From: Sphingobium sp.
GTDB lineage: Bacteria; Pseudomonadota; Alphaproteobacteria; Sphingomonadales; Sphingomonadaceae
DNA: 64,000 nt
Assembly (NCBI RefSeq): GCF_003248505.1
Contig: NZ_QFOA01000001.1
Coordinates: forward strand, 1-64,000
Reading direction: 5' to 3'
The number at the start of each line of letters is the position of its first letter. Within the stretch, counting starts at the first letter, position 1. A program made the position numbers and the translations under genes. Below are positions 34,772-44,101 of the stretch, one piece after another. The notes below the pieces were generated by a model, which ran no database searches, was not told the DNA's origin, and saw only the letters and a list, made by a program, of their open reading frames with translations.

Positions 34772-35827
34772 ATGCGCGTCGAGGGCACAGACAGAAAAAT
34801 CGCAGGCGATCTGCTTGCTCATTACGATGTGCACGCGCGCCGCCTGCCCTGGCGCGCGCCGCCCGGCAGCAACGCCGCCGATCCCTATCGGGTGTGGCTG
34901 TCCGAGGTCATGCTTCAGCAGACGACGGTGGCGGCGGTCGGTCCCTATTTCGCGAAGTTCACTGCCCGCTGGCCCACCGTCGAGGCGCTGGCCGCCGCGG
35001 ACGACGCCGACCTGATGGCGGCGTGGGCGGGGCTTGGCTATTACGCCCGCGCCCGCAACCTCCTTGCCTGCGCGCGAGCGGTGGCAGGCGCGCATGGCGG
35101 GCGCTTTCCCGATACCGAGGCGGGGCTGCGCGCGCTGCCGGGGGTGGGCGCCTATACCGCCGCCGCCGTCGCTTCCATCGCCTTCGGGCGGCGTGCGGTG
35201 GTGGTGGACGCCAATGTCGAGCGGGTGGTGGCGCGGCTCTTCGCGATCGCGACGCCGCTGCCTGCCGCCCGCGCCGAGATTCGCGCGGCGGCGGACCGGA
35301 TCACGCCTGATGCGCGCGCAGGCGATTTCGCGCAGGCGATGATGGATCTGGGCGCAACGATCTGTACCCCGCGCAAGCCTGCCTGCGGCATATGCCCGCT
35401 GCGCGACGATTGCGCCGCCTTCGCCACCGCAGACCCCGCCGCCTTTCCGGTCAAGCCGCCCAAGAAAGCCAGGCCGCATCGCACGGGGCATGGCTGGTGG
35501 ATGGAGCGGGACGGGCATGTCTGGCTGGTCCGCCGCCCGGACAAGGGAATGCTGGGCGGTATGCGGGCGCTGCCCAGTTCCGACTGGAGCGATATGCCCG
35601 ATGCGACGCCGCCGATGGAGGGAGACTGGCGCACGATCGAGGCCCCGGTCGACCATGTGTTCACGCATTTCTCTCTGGCGCTGCGTGTCCACCATGCCCA
35701 TGTGGATGGGCAGCCTGCGGGCGAGGGCGAATGGTGGCCGGTTGCGCGGATCGACGAGGCGGGCCTGCCGACGCTCTTCGCGCGGGCGGCGGATGCGGTA
35801 AGGAAGGATGGGGATGCACGGGACTGA
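34772..35827 (+). CDS. mutY: A/G-specific adenine DNA glycosylase
   Basis: A 351-aa base-excision-repair enzyme removing adenine opposite 8-oxoguanine. The catalytic Glu45 is in SEVMLQQT, the helix-hairpin-helix is ALPGVGAYTAAAV and the catalytic Asp lies in VVVDANVERV. The [4Fe-4S] ligands are CTPRKPACGICPLRDDC (C-x6-C-x2-C-x5-C). A C-terminal NUDIX-like domain (about 235-345, FTHFSLALRVHHA) reads 8-oxoG. ATG 34772 fits the family. nudC overlaps its 3' end by 20 nt; both act against oxidised or unwanted nucleotides. Confidence 0.95.
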   Translation: MRVEGTDRKIAGDLLAHYDVHARRLPWRAPPGSNAADPYRVWLSEVMLQQTTVAAVGPYFAKFTARWPTVEALAAADDADLMAAWAGLGYYARARNLLACARAVAGAHGGRFPDTEAGLRALPGVGAYTAAAVASIAFGRRAVVVDANVERVVARLFAIATPLPAARAEIRAAADRITPDARAGDFAQAMMDLGATICTPRKPACGICPLRDDCAAFATADPAAFPVKPPKKARPHRTGHGWWMERDGHVWLVRRPDKGMLGGMRALPSSDWSDMPDATPPMEGDWRTIEAPVDHVFTHFSLALRVHHAHVDGQPAGEGEWWPVARIDEAGLPTLFARAADAVRKDGDARD

Positions 35828-36728
35828 AATGCGCGACCGGGTGCCGGGGTTCGTCGGCGGAACGGTGGACCGGGTCGACCATATCCGCACCAATCCCGCT
35901 CTGCTGCATGAAGCGTTCGCCGATCCTTCCGCCCGCCGTCTGGCGATGGACGGGCTGGAGCCGGTCGAGGCGGATGGCCATCTGGTGCTGGAGCCGCTGG
36001 AATATGGTGCGCATGTCGAAGAGCATGTGCTGCTGGGCGTCGATCGGCAGGCCCGGCCTATCTTCGCCCGGCTCGTCGGCGACCTCGGCGCCAATCTGGT
36101 GCCCACACCCCGCAGCCGCGCCATTGCGGGGCTGGTCCCGGCGGAGGAGGTGGCGATGTACGGCACGGCTCGCAGCCTGGTGCACTGGCACGCGCGGCAT
36201 TCCTTCTGCCCCGTCTGCGGCGGGTCGACGCAGCCGGTGAAAGCGGGCTGGTCGCGGCGTTGCACGGCGTGCGGGGCGGAGCATTTCCCGCGTACCGACC
36301 CGGTCGTCATCATGCTGGCCGAACATCGCGGGCGCGTGCTGGTGGGACGGCAGCATGGCTGGCCGGAAGGGCGTTATTCCGCGCTGGCGGGCTTCGTCGA
36401 GCCGGGCGAGACGATCGAGGAAGCGGTCGCGCGCGAATTGCATGAGGAAGCGGGCGTGCGCGTGCGCGACGTGCGGTATGTGATGAGCCAGCCCTGGCCG
36501 TTTCCGTCGTCGCTGATGATGGCGTGCATAGGGCAGGCGGACGACGATGCGCTGACGCTCGACGCGAACGAGATCGAGCACGCTTTCTGGTGCGATACGG
36601 ACGGCGTCCGCGCGGCGCTGGACGGGGCGGAAGGCGCGCCGTTCCTCGCGCCGCCGCCCATGGCGGTCGCCTGGCACCTGCTCGACCGCTGGCTGGCGGG
36701 CGTTGCCCCGTCCGTGCCGAGCGCGTAA
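35808..36728 (+). CDS. nudC: NAD(H) diphosphatase
   Basis: A 306-aa Nudix hydrolase cleaving NADH, and in related enzymes removing NAD caps from RNA. A zinc ribbon FCPVCGG...CTACG (about residues 132-156) is followed by PRTDPVVIMLAEH. The Nudix box GFVEPGETIEEAVARELHEE continues AGV, and the NudC signature SQPWPFPSSLM comes next. ATG 35808 lies within mutY; ATG 35826 (MRDRVPGF) is a possible shorter start. Confidence 0.94.
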   Translation: MGMHGTEMRDRVPGFVGGTVDRVDHIRTNPALLHEAFADPSARRLAMDGLEPVEADGHLVLEPLEYGAHVEEHVLLGVDRQARPIFARLVGDLGANLVPTPRSRAIAGLVPAEEVAMYGTARSLVHWHARHSFCPVCGGSTQPVKAGWSRRCTACGAEHFPRTDPVVIMLAEHRGRVLVGRQHGWPEGRYSALAGFVEPGETIEEAVARELHEEAGVRVRDVRYVMSQPWPFPSSLMMACIGQADDDALTLDANEIEHAFWCDTDGVRAALDGAEGAPFLAPPPMAVAWHLLDRWLAGVAPSVPSA

Positions 36729-36771
36729 GGCCGCCCCTTCCCATCCCGCCAAGAAGGACTATCTCCTCCCG

Positions 36772-38118
36772 ATGCTCAGTCTAGAAGAAGCCCAGTCTCG
36801 CGCGCAGGATTTGGTCGGCGCTGCGCGCACGGCGGGGGCGGACGCGGCGGACGCCATTTATGCCTGCAACGCGTCGACCAACGTCGCGGTGCGGCTGGGC
36901 GCGCTGGAGGATGTCGATCGGTCGGAAGGCGAGGAGATCGGCCTGCGCGTCTTCATCGGCCAGCGGTCCGCCAGCATATCGGCGTCGGACATGAACCCGG
37001 CGACGCTGAATACGCTGGTCGAGCGCTGCATCGCGATGGCGCGCGAAGCGCCGGAAGATCTCTATGCCGGCCTCGCGCCCGAGGACAGGCTGCTGCACAG
37101 GCGTCCGCCCGCGCTCGACCTCACCGACGCGGAGGAGCCGGAACCGGTCGCGCTGCGCGAACGGGCGCTGGAGGCGGAGGATGCGGCACGGTCCGTTCCC
37201 GGCGTCACCAACAGCGAGGGCGGCGGCGCGTCGAGCGGGCGCAGCCAGATGGCGCTGGCGACCAGCCACGGTTTTGCCGGCGCCTATGCGGCGACCAGCC
37301 ATTCGATCTGGGCCAGTGTGCTGGCGGGCGAGGGGTCGACCATGCAGCGCGATCACGCCAGCCACAGCGCACGGCACCTGATGGACCTCGACCACGCGGA
37401 GGCGGTCGGCACGCGTGCGGGCCAAAGGGCCGTGTCGCGTCTCAATCCCGTGCGGATCGAGAGCGGGGTCATGCCCGTGATCTTCGATCCCCGGATCGGC
37501 TCCAGCCTGATCGGCCATCTGGTGAGCGGCATCGTCGGTCCCGCGATCGCGCGCCGGTCGAGCTTCCTGCTCGACATGCTGGGCGAGGCGATCTTCGGCG
37601 AAGGCGTCACGATCGTCGACGATCCCCTGCGGCCGCGCGGTCTGCGATCCCGCCCGTTCGACGGCGAGGGGTTGCCGGTGGACCGGCGCGCGCTGATCGA
37701 CCGGGGCGTGCTGACCGGTTGGCTGATGGAAAGCGCATCGGCACGGCAACTGGGGCTGGAGCCTACCGGCCATGCCAGCCGGGGCGGCAGCGGCGCGCCG
37801 GGCGTGAGCGTTACGAACGTGCATATGGAACCGGGCGAAGCGTCTCCGGGCGACCTGATGGCGGACGTGAAGCGCGGCCTCTATGTCACCGAACTCATCG
37901 GCATGGGCGTGAACGGCGTGACCGGCGATTACAGCCGGGGCGCGGCGGGCTTCCTTATCGAAAATGGCGCGGTGGCCCATGCGGTGTCGGAAATCACCAT
38001 CGCCGGCAACCTCAAGGACATGTTCCGCTCGCTGGTGCCTGCCAGAGACCTTCATTTCCGTTACGCCATCAACGTGCCGACGATCCGCATCGACGGGATG
38101 ACCGTTGCCGGGGGATGA
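36772..38118 (+). CDS. pmbA: TldD/PmbA-family metalloprotease component
   Basis: A 448-aa PmbA (TldE)-type protein, the partner of TldD in a heterodimeric protease that matures small peptides and degrades unfolded ones. The visible family core is EGEEIGLRVFIGQRSASIS in the N-terminal domain. The C-terminal half has TNVHMEPGEASPGDLMADV, LIGMGVNGVTGDYSRGAAGF and SEITIAGNLKDMFRSL. PmbA lacks the HEXXXH of TldD, and none is seen. tldD is not in the window. ATG 36772 follows an AAGAAGGA stretch at long spacing. Its end overlaps the next gene. Confidence 0.93.
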   Translation: MLSLEEAQSRAQDLVGAARTAGADAADAIYACNASTNVAVRLGALEDVDRSEGEEIGLRVFIGQRSASISASDMNPATLNTLVERCIAMAREAPEDLYAGLAPEDRLLHRRPPALDLTDAEEPEPVALRERALEAEDAARSVPGVTNSEGGGASSGRSQMALATSHGFAGAYAATSHSIWASVLAGEGSTMQRDHASHSARHLMDLDHAEAVGTRAGQRAVSRLNPVRIESGVMPVIFDPRIGSSLIGHLVSGIVGPAIARRSSFLLDMLGEAIFGEGVTIVDDPLRPRGLRSRPFDGEGLPVDRRALIDRGVLTGWLMESASARQLGLEPTGHASRGGSGAPGVSVTNVHMEPGEASPGDLMADVKRGLYVTELIGMGVNGVTGDYSRGAAGFLIENGAVAHAVSEITIAGNLKDMFRSLVPARDLHFRYAINVPTIRIDGMTVAGG

Positions 38119-38896
38119 AGCCTTCACCCGCGCGGTGGTATCGGCAGTCGCCGATGCGGCCGACCATGCGCTGACGCTGTGGGCGGGCGGCGAGACGCGC
38201 GTTCGCCAGTGGGAAAAGGTTCCGGGCCATCCGGTGTGCGAGGCCGACCTGTCGGTCGATGCGATGCTGCGGGAAAGGCTGGGCGCCATCGATCCTCAGG
38301 CGGGTTGGCTGTCGGAAGAAACGGCGGATACGGTTCATCGCCTGGGCGTGCCGCGCGTCTGGGTGGTCGACCCTATCGATGGCACCCGCGACTATCTGCG
38401 CGGACGACCCGGTTGGGCCGTTTCCGTGGCCTTGGTCGAGGACGGAGAAGTGCGGCTGGGCATCCTTGCCGCGCCCGCGCGCAATGAGTTGTGGATCGCG
38501 CAGGCAGGCACCGGGGCAAGCCGCAACGGGCGTGCGCTGCAAGCCGGGGATCGAAGCGTGTTGCCGGGCGCGCGGGTGCCCGCCGATCAGCTTCCCCGCC
38601 AGGATCGCGACCTGATGGCGGTGCACAAGCCCAACAGCATCGCGCTGCGCATGGCGATGGTGGCGGCGGACGAAGCCGATCTTGTGGCGACAGTGCGCTG
38701 GGGCAACGAGTGGGATGTCGCGGCGGCGGCGCTGATCTGCACCGAAGCGGGCGCGGCGGTGAGCGATGCATTGGGGCAGCCGATGCGGTTCAACCGACCG
38801 CAACCCACCGCCCTTGGCCTGTTATGCACGACGCCCGGCATTCACGCCGCCGCTGTCGAGCGCCTGCGTCCGCGAGTGGCCGAATTGATGGGTTGA
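38105..38896 (+). CDS. Inositol monophosphatase-family phosphatase, CysQ-like
   Basis: A 263-aa Mg2+/Li+-sensitive sugar/nucleotide phosphatase. Metal-binding motifs are GWLSEET, WVVDPIDGTRDYLRG (the DPIDGT loop) and WGNEWDVAAAALI. The set fits 3'(2'),5'-bisphosphate nucleotidase (CysQ) or a histidinol/inositol phosphatase; I lean to CysQ-like. The start is TTG 38105, overlapping pmbA by 14 nt, because no in-frame ATG precedes the conserved helix. Co-transcription with pmbA is likely. Confidence 0.88.
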   Translation: MPGDEAFTRAVVSAVADAADHALTLWAGGETRVRQWEKVPGHPVCEADLSVDAMLRERLGAIDPQAGWLSEETADTVHRLGVPRVWVVDPIDGTRDYLRGRPGWAVSVALVEDGEVRLGILAAPARNELWIAQAGTGASRNGRALQAGDRSVLPGARVPADQLPRQDRDLMAVHKPNSIALRMAMVAADEADLVATVRWGNEWDVAAAALICTEAGAAVSDALGQPMRFNRPQPTALGLLCTTPGIHAAAVERLRPRVAELMG

Positions 38897-39135
38897 ACGA
38901 CCGCTTGCGACGCGCTGGGAAGGCCTAGGTTCGCACATAACCGTCGCAATTTTTCCGCATGAACCGCGCCGGAACTCGGACAAGCGGTTTCGATTTCAGG
39001 GGATTTTCCGGTCCGAGCCTTTTTCGATGGGGAAAATCGATTAAATTGTCTTTTATTGAGACAGATTATGTGATGAAACATGTCGGCATCTCGATGCGTT
39101 GAAAATGAAATATATAAATTATGGAGTGGGTTGCG
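38897..39135 (+). promoter_or_regulatory. AT-rich promoter region opening the EPS locus
   Basis: The last 150 bases are markedly AT-rich (TTAAATTGTCTTTTATTGAG and AAATATATAAATTATGGAG), with a TCGAT...ATCGA inverted repeat at 39024-39028/39036-39040. No gene is seen before the small ORF at 39136. The base composition suggests a promoter or silencer-binding (MucR/H-NS-type) region, by inference. Confidence 0.45.
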
Positions 39136-39294
39136 ATGGAAGACAGGACGATTGCGTCCTTGGGAATGCGCTACACGCCAAGCTGGCAGCTGCCGGTCGA
39201 TCCCGAGGTCATCCTGCATCATGCGTCTCGGTGGGTCGGTTATGCCTCTTTGACCGCGGCCTTTGCGGGATGCGCTTTTCTTGTGATGATGTGA
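39136..39294 (+). CDS. Small membrane protein, unknown function
   Basis: A 52-aa ORF (MEDRTIASLGMRYTPSWQLP at the N terminus). It ends in a single hydrophobic helix (about residues 33-52, WVGYASLTAAFAGCAFLVMM). ATG 39136 is preceded by GGAG at 39123-39126 at 9-nt spacing and by an AT-rich promoter-like stretch. It lies at the head of the EPS locus on the same strand as the sugar transferase. No family is recognised. It could be a regulatory micropeptide of the glycosyl-transfer machinery (speculative). Confidence 0.5.
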   Translation: MEDRTIASLGMRYTPSWQLPVDPEVILHHASRWVGYASLTAAFAGCAFLVMM

Positions 39295-39313
39295 TCGACC
39301 GGTTCGGATGGCG

Positions 39314-39332
39314 CGGCGGAACGATTCCGCCG
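39314..39332 (+). terminator. Stem-loop after the small membrane-protein ORF
   Basis: CGGCGGAA-CGA-TTCCGCCG is a perfect 8-bp stem with a 3-nt loop, 20 nt after the small ORF stop. No T tract follows, so its role as a terminator is weakly supported. The remaining sequence to 39523 shows no other gene. Confidence 0.35.
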
Positions 39333-39523
39333 AAATTCCGACCGTGAAATTCGTCCGTTCGTCGCTTTAGGCGGCATCGGGCGATCCCGACCTGTTAGAC
39401 TCCGGCGTGCGGCTCGTGCTAAGCGTGTCGCACAATCGGCTGCTGTGGCGAAAGCCGTTCGCACCGATCCGATGCCGCCCGCCAAGGGCGGTGCGGAAAA
39501 GACCGGGAACAGGGAAGGGACGA

Positions 39524-40903
39524 TTGTCGGTGGATACGTGGCTTTCGGTCCGTACGCCGGGGCAGAGGTACAGGCGTCCTCTGTCCACCGAAGCGTTGAG
39601 GGTAGTCGTCTATCTGTCCCAGATGTCGTTCGACCTGGTGGCCGTCCTGATCGGATTTGGGCTTTCCGGGTTGATCCGTCATGGCGGCGTGGTGTTCGAT
39701 CATACCGCGCTGATCAGCCTGCTGCCGATGTTCACGATCATCAGCTTCTATTCGGGCGCCTATTCCTACGAAGGCATCACGACGCGAGCGGGTATCAACC
39801 GCGTGCTGACGTCGCTGGCCATCGCGTTGTGCTTTTACGGCCTCGTCCGCTTCGCGATCAAGGAAGCGCCCGAACTGTCGCGGTCCTATATGTTCATGGG
39901 TGTGGCGATCGCGGCACTGCTGCTGACGATCCAGCGGGTCGTCTTGATGCGGATGGTGCGGGTGCGGCTCAGTTCGCGCTTCATGCGCCGGCTGCTGGTG
40001 ATCGACGGGCAGCCCATTACGGTTCCCCATGGCTTCGATGTCATCGACGTCGCCGATCACGGCGTGACGGCCGATCCCAACGACCCCCATGCGCTCCATC
40101 ATATCTCCAGCCTGCTGGTGGGGGCCGACCGCGTCGTCGTGTCCGCATCGGTGGAGCGACGCGAAAGCTGGTCGCTGTATCTCAAGGGGATCGGTTGCAA
40201 CGGCGAACTGCTGCTGCCTGAAATCCATACCATCGGCCAGCTTCACGCGACCGACGGATCGACGCTGGTCGGCATTCCGGTGTCGAAGGGGCCGCTCGAC
40301 ATCCGCAGCCGGGTGCTCAAGCGTCTGTTCGACCTTGGCATCACCGTGCCTGCGATTATCGTCCTGACCCCGCTGCTGGCGATCATCGCCATGGCGGTCA
40401 AGCTCACCAGTCCCGGACCGATCCTGTTCCGGCAGCCGCGCATGGGACGCGGCAACCGGCTTTTCCACGTCTATAAATTCCGGTCGATGCGCGTCGAAAC
40501 CACCGATGGGGCGGGCGCACGTTCGGCGTCGCGCGACGACGATCGCATCACCCCGCTGGGCCGCATCCTGCGCCGCACCAGCCTGGACGAGCTGCCGCAG
40601 CTCTTCAACGTGCTGGAGGGCGATATGAGTCTGGTCGGACCACGGCCCCATGCTCTCGGCTCGCTCGCGGGGGATCAGCTTTTCTGGCACATTGACCAGC
40701 GTTACTGGCTGCGCCACGCGATCAAGCCGGGCATCACCGGGCTGGCGCAGGTCAGGGGGTTTCGCGGGGCCACGGACCATCGCGACGACCTGATGCACCG
40801 GTTGCAGGCCGATCTGGAATATGTGTCCGACTGGACCATGACGGGCGACCTCGCCATCCTGATCCGCACGGCGCTGGTGGTAGTGCATAAGAACGCTTAC
40901 TGA
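39524..40903 (+). CDS. Polyprenyl-phosphate sugar phosphotransferase (EPS-initiating)
   Basis: A protein of about 459 aa. Four N-terminal hydrophobic segments (about 25-125) and a CoA-binding-like soluble region precede a C-terminal catalytic sugar-transferase domain (about 265-455). The latter has KRLFDLGITVPAIIVLTPLL (membrane re-entrant helix), KFRSMRVETTD, RTSLDELPQLFNVLEGDMSL, VGPRP and KPGITGLAQV. This is the WcaJ/SpsB/GumD-type family that transfers hexose-1-phosphate from a nucleotide sugar to undecaprenyl phosphate to start repeat-unit synthesis. The start is uncertain: TTG 39524 has GGGAAGGGA upstream; GTG 39530 is an alternative. Confidence 0.93.
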   Translation: MSVDTWLSVRTPGQRYRRPLSTEALRVVVYLSQMSFDLVAVLIGFGLSGLIRHGGVVFDHTALISLLPMFTIISFYSGAYSYEGITTRAGINRVLTSLAIALCFYGLVRFAIKEAPELSRSYMFMGVAIAALLLTIQRVVLMRMVRVRLSSRFMRRLLVIDGQPITVPHGFDVIDVADHGVTADPNDPHALHHISSLLVGADRVVVSASVERRESWSLYLKGIGCNGELLLPEIHTIGQLHATDGSTLVGIPVSKGPLDIRSRVLKRLFDLGITVPAIIVLTPLLAIIAMAVKLTSPGPILFRQPRMGRGNRLFHVYKFRSMRVETTDGAGARSASRDDDRITPLGRILRRTSLDELPQLFNVLEGDMSLVGPRPHALGSLAGDQLFWHIDQRYWLRHAIKPGITGLAQVRGFRGATDHRDDLMHRLQADLEYVSDWTMTGDLAILIRTALVVVHKNAY

Positions 40904-41039
40904 CGGAGCGGCATTCATGGGCAGTTCACAGTCGAACCGCCTAGATGCCGGGGCAGAGGATCGTGCAACCGGCCATGCCGGCGCAGCGAGGCGGCTTCGT
41001 GCCGATCGCGCCGCGTCTGCGAACAGCTTGGAGTCTTCC

Positions 41040-42146
41040 ATGAACCGACGCGACCTCCTGACCCTTGGCGGTGCCGCTGCCTTCCTTGCTGCCGCGGTCC
41101 CGCGAATCATTCCCGCCGCCGCCGCTTTCGACGATCAACCCGGCTCCTTGCGGGCGCGAGCCGACCGCAAGGGACTGCTGTTCGGGTCCGCCGTCAATGG
41201 CCGGGCGCTGGGCGATCCCCGATTACAAAAGGTCCTGATCTCCGACGCCAACATTCTGGTGCCGGAAAACGAGTTGAAGTGGGACGCGGTGATGCCCGCG
41301 CCCGACACCTACGATTTTTCGCGGGCGGAGGCGATCTACGCCTTCGCCAAGGCCAACGACATGAAGATGCGAGGTCACACGCTGACCTGGTATCGCAGCG
41401 AACCGGCCTGGGCCGCCGACCGGATTGCGGGGATGAGCGCGGCGCAGACCGGCGATTTCCTGGAAGACTATGTCGGCCATGTCGTGGGCCACTGGAAAGG
41501 CCGCATCGCGCAGTGGGATGTCATCAACGAACCGACGACGGCCAAGGGCGTGCTGCTGGAAAAACTGTGGTCTGCCAAGCTGGGCGAGCAGTATATGGAC
41601 ATTGCGCTGCACGCGACGGCGCAGGCCGATCCCCACGCGCTGCGGATGATGAACCAGACGCTGATCGCGCAGGAATGGTGGTGGGAGGACAAGCAGCGGG
41701 ACGAGACGCTGCGCATCGTCGAAGGGCTGCTGAAACGCGGTGCGCCGTTGCAGGGCTTTGGCTATGAAGCGCATCTGCGCACCAGCTACGCCTTTTCCGA
41801 AGGGAAATGGGCGCGGTTCCTGGAAGAGCTCAAGCAGATGGGCCTCAAGTTCATGATCACTGAACTGGATGTCGACGACAGCGGCACGATCGGCGACGTG
41901 GACGCGCGCGACCGCGCCTCTGCTGCGTTGGTGAAGTCACTGCTCGACGTGTCGCTGAGCTTCGACCATTGCCTCGGCGTGCTGACCTGGGCGGCGGCGG
42001 ATCGCTATAGCTGGCTGATGCAGGACAAGGATCGCAAGCGCAGCGACGGCATGGCGCTGCGGCCGACGCCGCGCGACGCCGATTTTCAGAAAAAGCCTGT
42101 CTGGAACGCGATCGCCCAGGCGCTGGACGCCGCGCCCGCGCGTTAA
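41040..42146 (+). CDS. GH10-family endo-glycanase (xylanase-like), exported
   Basis: A 368-aa protein with a Tat-type signal (NRRDLLTLGGAAAFLAAAVP). The GH10 TIM barrel shows the acid/base Glu164 in QWDVINEPTT, the nucleophile Glu275 in ITELDVDD, VPENELKWD and TWAAADRYSWL. The usual RGHTLVWH is RGHTLTWY here, and the GxQxH strand is GFGYEAH, so the -1 subsite departs from classic xylanases. It follows the sugar transferase by 136 nt on the same strand, suggesting it acts on the polymer made by this locus, not on plant xylan. ATG 41040 starts the signal peptide. Confidence 0.9.
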   Translation: MNRRDLLTLGGAAAFLAAAVPRIIPAAAAFDDQPGSLRARADRKGLLFGSAVNGRALGDPRLQKVLISDANILVPENELKWDAVMPAPDTYDFSRAEAIYAFAKANDMKMRGHTLTWYRSEPAWAADRIAGMSAAQTGDFLEDYVGHVVGHWKGRIAQWDVINEPTTAKGVLLEKLWSAKLGEQYMDIALHATAQADPHALRMMNQTLIAQEWWWEDKQRDETLRIVEGLLKRGAPLQGFGYEAHLRTSYAFSEGKWARFLEELKQMGLKFMITELDVDDSGTIGDVDARDRASAALVKSLLDVSLSFDHCLGVLTWAAADRYSWLMQDKDRKRSDGMALRPTPRDADFQKKPVWNAIAQALDAAPAR

Positions 42147-44047
42147 TTCGCCGCCATGGCCTCAGGATAAGCCGCGCGCAGCTTGGCAAGGATCGCGTCG
42201 GCGACGAACGCCGATCCGGGCGCGGTCAGATGACCATAGTCGAACTGCATCGGCTCGTCCGGTCGCGCCTGCGTGCGGCAGTGCCTTTGCGCGTCGCACA
42301 TAAGGTCGATGAGCGAGAGATAGGGCGTCCCGGTGCGCGCAGCGATGGCGCGCATCTGCCCGTCGACCGCGAACATTTCGTCCAGTAGCATCCGACGCGG
42401 CAGATCCGGGTCGTCGCGCCGCCGCGCGGCGAGGATCAGGCGCGGCAATTCGGTCTCATATTGCGGGATCGGTCCGACCAGCAGGGGATGGGATCGCCGC
42501 ACCAGCGGGTCGCGCAGCGTCCGTTCCACCCCGTCCAGCACGCCCAGCCGCCAGCGCGAGGCGATCACCAGGGCGGCAGGGCGATGATCCCGCAGCCAGC
42601 CGGTCAGCAGGCCGCCGACGACGGCTTCGCAACTGCCGGGTTTCATATGCTGCGGGATCCGGGCGACGCAGCCGATGGCCGTCGCCTGCACCAGATCGTA
42701 GCGGTCGGCGTAGCGCGACAGGCCGGGCCACAGATGCGCGGCATGGCTGTCTCCCACGAAGGCGATTGCGGGTTTGCCCGACGTGGCAAGGCATTGCGCG
42801 GGGCGGTAGGCGCTGTTCCAGCCGACCTTGAAGCAATGTCCCGCACGGTAGGCCTCATCGCCCTTGTAGAAGAGGTAGCCTGCCAGTTGCCGGTCTTTCG
42901 CGTCGTAGCGCGACAGGCTGTTGGCGATGACCGGCAGGGCCAGCGCCAGCGCGATCAGTGCCAGCATCGCGGCGGCACCGCCCCACAGGACGCGCGGCGT
43001 AGACCAATCCCGGCTCGCAAGGCGGAACGGCCGCTCGATCCACCACCAGGACGCGACCGAAACAAGCAGGATCGTCAGAATCAGGCCGATCTTCGCTATG
43101 ATATCGTGCCCGATAAACAGGCCCCCCTGCGCAAAGACGATGATCGGCCAGTGCCATAGATAGAGCGAATAGGAGATCAGTCCGACCTGGCGGAAGGGCG
43201 CACCGGCCAGCAGGCGCGACACCCACGGGCGCGACCGGCCAGCATGGATGAGCAGCGCCGCGCCGAGGCAAGGCAGCGCGGCAGTGAGGCCGGGAAAAGG
43301 GGTTGTTTCGGTGTAGAATTTGACTGCGATTCCGATCATTGCCAGCGCCGCGACGCTCATGAGTTCGGCCAGCCATCGGGGTGCCGGTCCCTGCCGGGAC
43401 ACAGCGAGCCAGGCCCCGATGCCCAGTTCCCAGGCGCGTGTCGGCAAGAGGTAGAAAGTCGCCGAAGGATCGCGCGGCAGCAGCCAGATCGCATAGGCGA
43501 AGGACAGGGCGGTGATAGCGCCCACGACGCCCAGAATAAGTCCCCGCCGCCGCCTTGCGAGCAGGCCGATCACCAGGGGCCAGGCCAGATACCATTGTTC
43601 CTCCACCGCCAGCGACCAGGTGTGGAGCAACGGTTCGGATAATGCGCCCAGATTGAAATAATCGGTCGCAAGGTAGAAGCTGATGTTCGAACCGAACAAT
43701 GCGGTCGCGATCAGCGATCGCGCGAAGCGTTCCCATTCGCCCGGCAACAGCCAGATCACCGCACCGACCGATGCGAACAACGCCGTTGCGACGAGCGCCG
43801 GGAAGATGCGTAGAATGCGGCGGCGGTAGAATTCGGCGATGGACAGCCGCCCCATCTGCGCGTCGCGCAGCAGGATGCCTGTGATGAGGAATCCCGATAT
43901 GACGAAAAATATATCGACGCCGACAAATCCGCCCCGGAACCCCCGCATCCCGGCGTGGAACAGCACGACGGGAATCACCGCCAGCGCGCGCAGCCCGTCG
44001 ATATCCCCGCGATAGGCGAGGTGGGAGGAGGGCGCGGCGGCCGTCAC
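42143..44047 (-). CDS. Acyltransferase-3 with C-terminal SGNH domain (OafA/WecH-like)
   Basis: A 634-aa inner-membrane O-acyltransferase. The N-terminal acyl_transf_3 domain (about 10-350) has YRGDIDGLRALAVIPVVLFH, GFVGVDIFFVISGFLITG and RRILRIFPALVAT, with about ten helices. A periplasmic SGNH domain (about 400-630) carries the block I GDSHAAHLWPGL Ser and a terminal FDYGHLTAPGS with the His. Such two-domain proteins acetylate O-antigen, capsule or EPS sugars. GTG start 44047. The stop overlaps the convergent GH10 gene by 4 nt. Confidence 0.93.
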   Translation of the reverse strand: MTAAAPSSHLAYRGDIDGLRALAVIPVVLFHAGMRGFRGGFVGVDIFFVISGFLITGILLRDAQMGRLSIAEFYRRRILRIFPALVATALFASVGAVIWLLPGEWERFARSLIATALFGSNISFYLATDYFNLGALSEPLLHTWSLAVEEQWYLAWPLVIGLLARRRRGLILGVVGAITALSFAYAIWLLPRDPSATFYLLPTRAWELGIGAWLAVSRQGPAPRWLAELMSVAALAMIGIAVKFYTETTPFPGLTAALPCLGAALLIHAGRSRPWVSRLLAGAPFRQVGLISYSLYLWHWPIIVFAQGGLFIGHDIIAKIGLILTILLVSVASWWWIERPFRLASRDWSTPRVLWGGAAAMLALIALALALPVIANSLSRYDAKDRQLAGYLFYKGDEAYRAGHCFKVGWNSAYRPAQCLATSGKPAIAFVGDSHAAHLWPGLSRYADRYDLVQATAIGCVARIPQHMKPGSCEAVVGGLLTGWLRDHRPAALVIASRWRLGVLDGVERTLRDPLVRRSHPLLVGPIPQYETELPRLILAARRRDDPDLPRRMLLDEMFAVDGQMRAIAARTGTPYLSLIDLMCDAQRHCRTQARPDEPMQFDYGHLTAPGSAFVADAILAKLRAAYPEAMAAN

Positions 44048-44101
44048 GACGGGACGGGCAAGGTCCTCAGGATAAGGGAGGGCGGTCGACAGGGCGATGG
44101 C

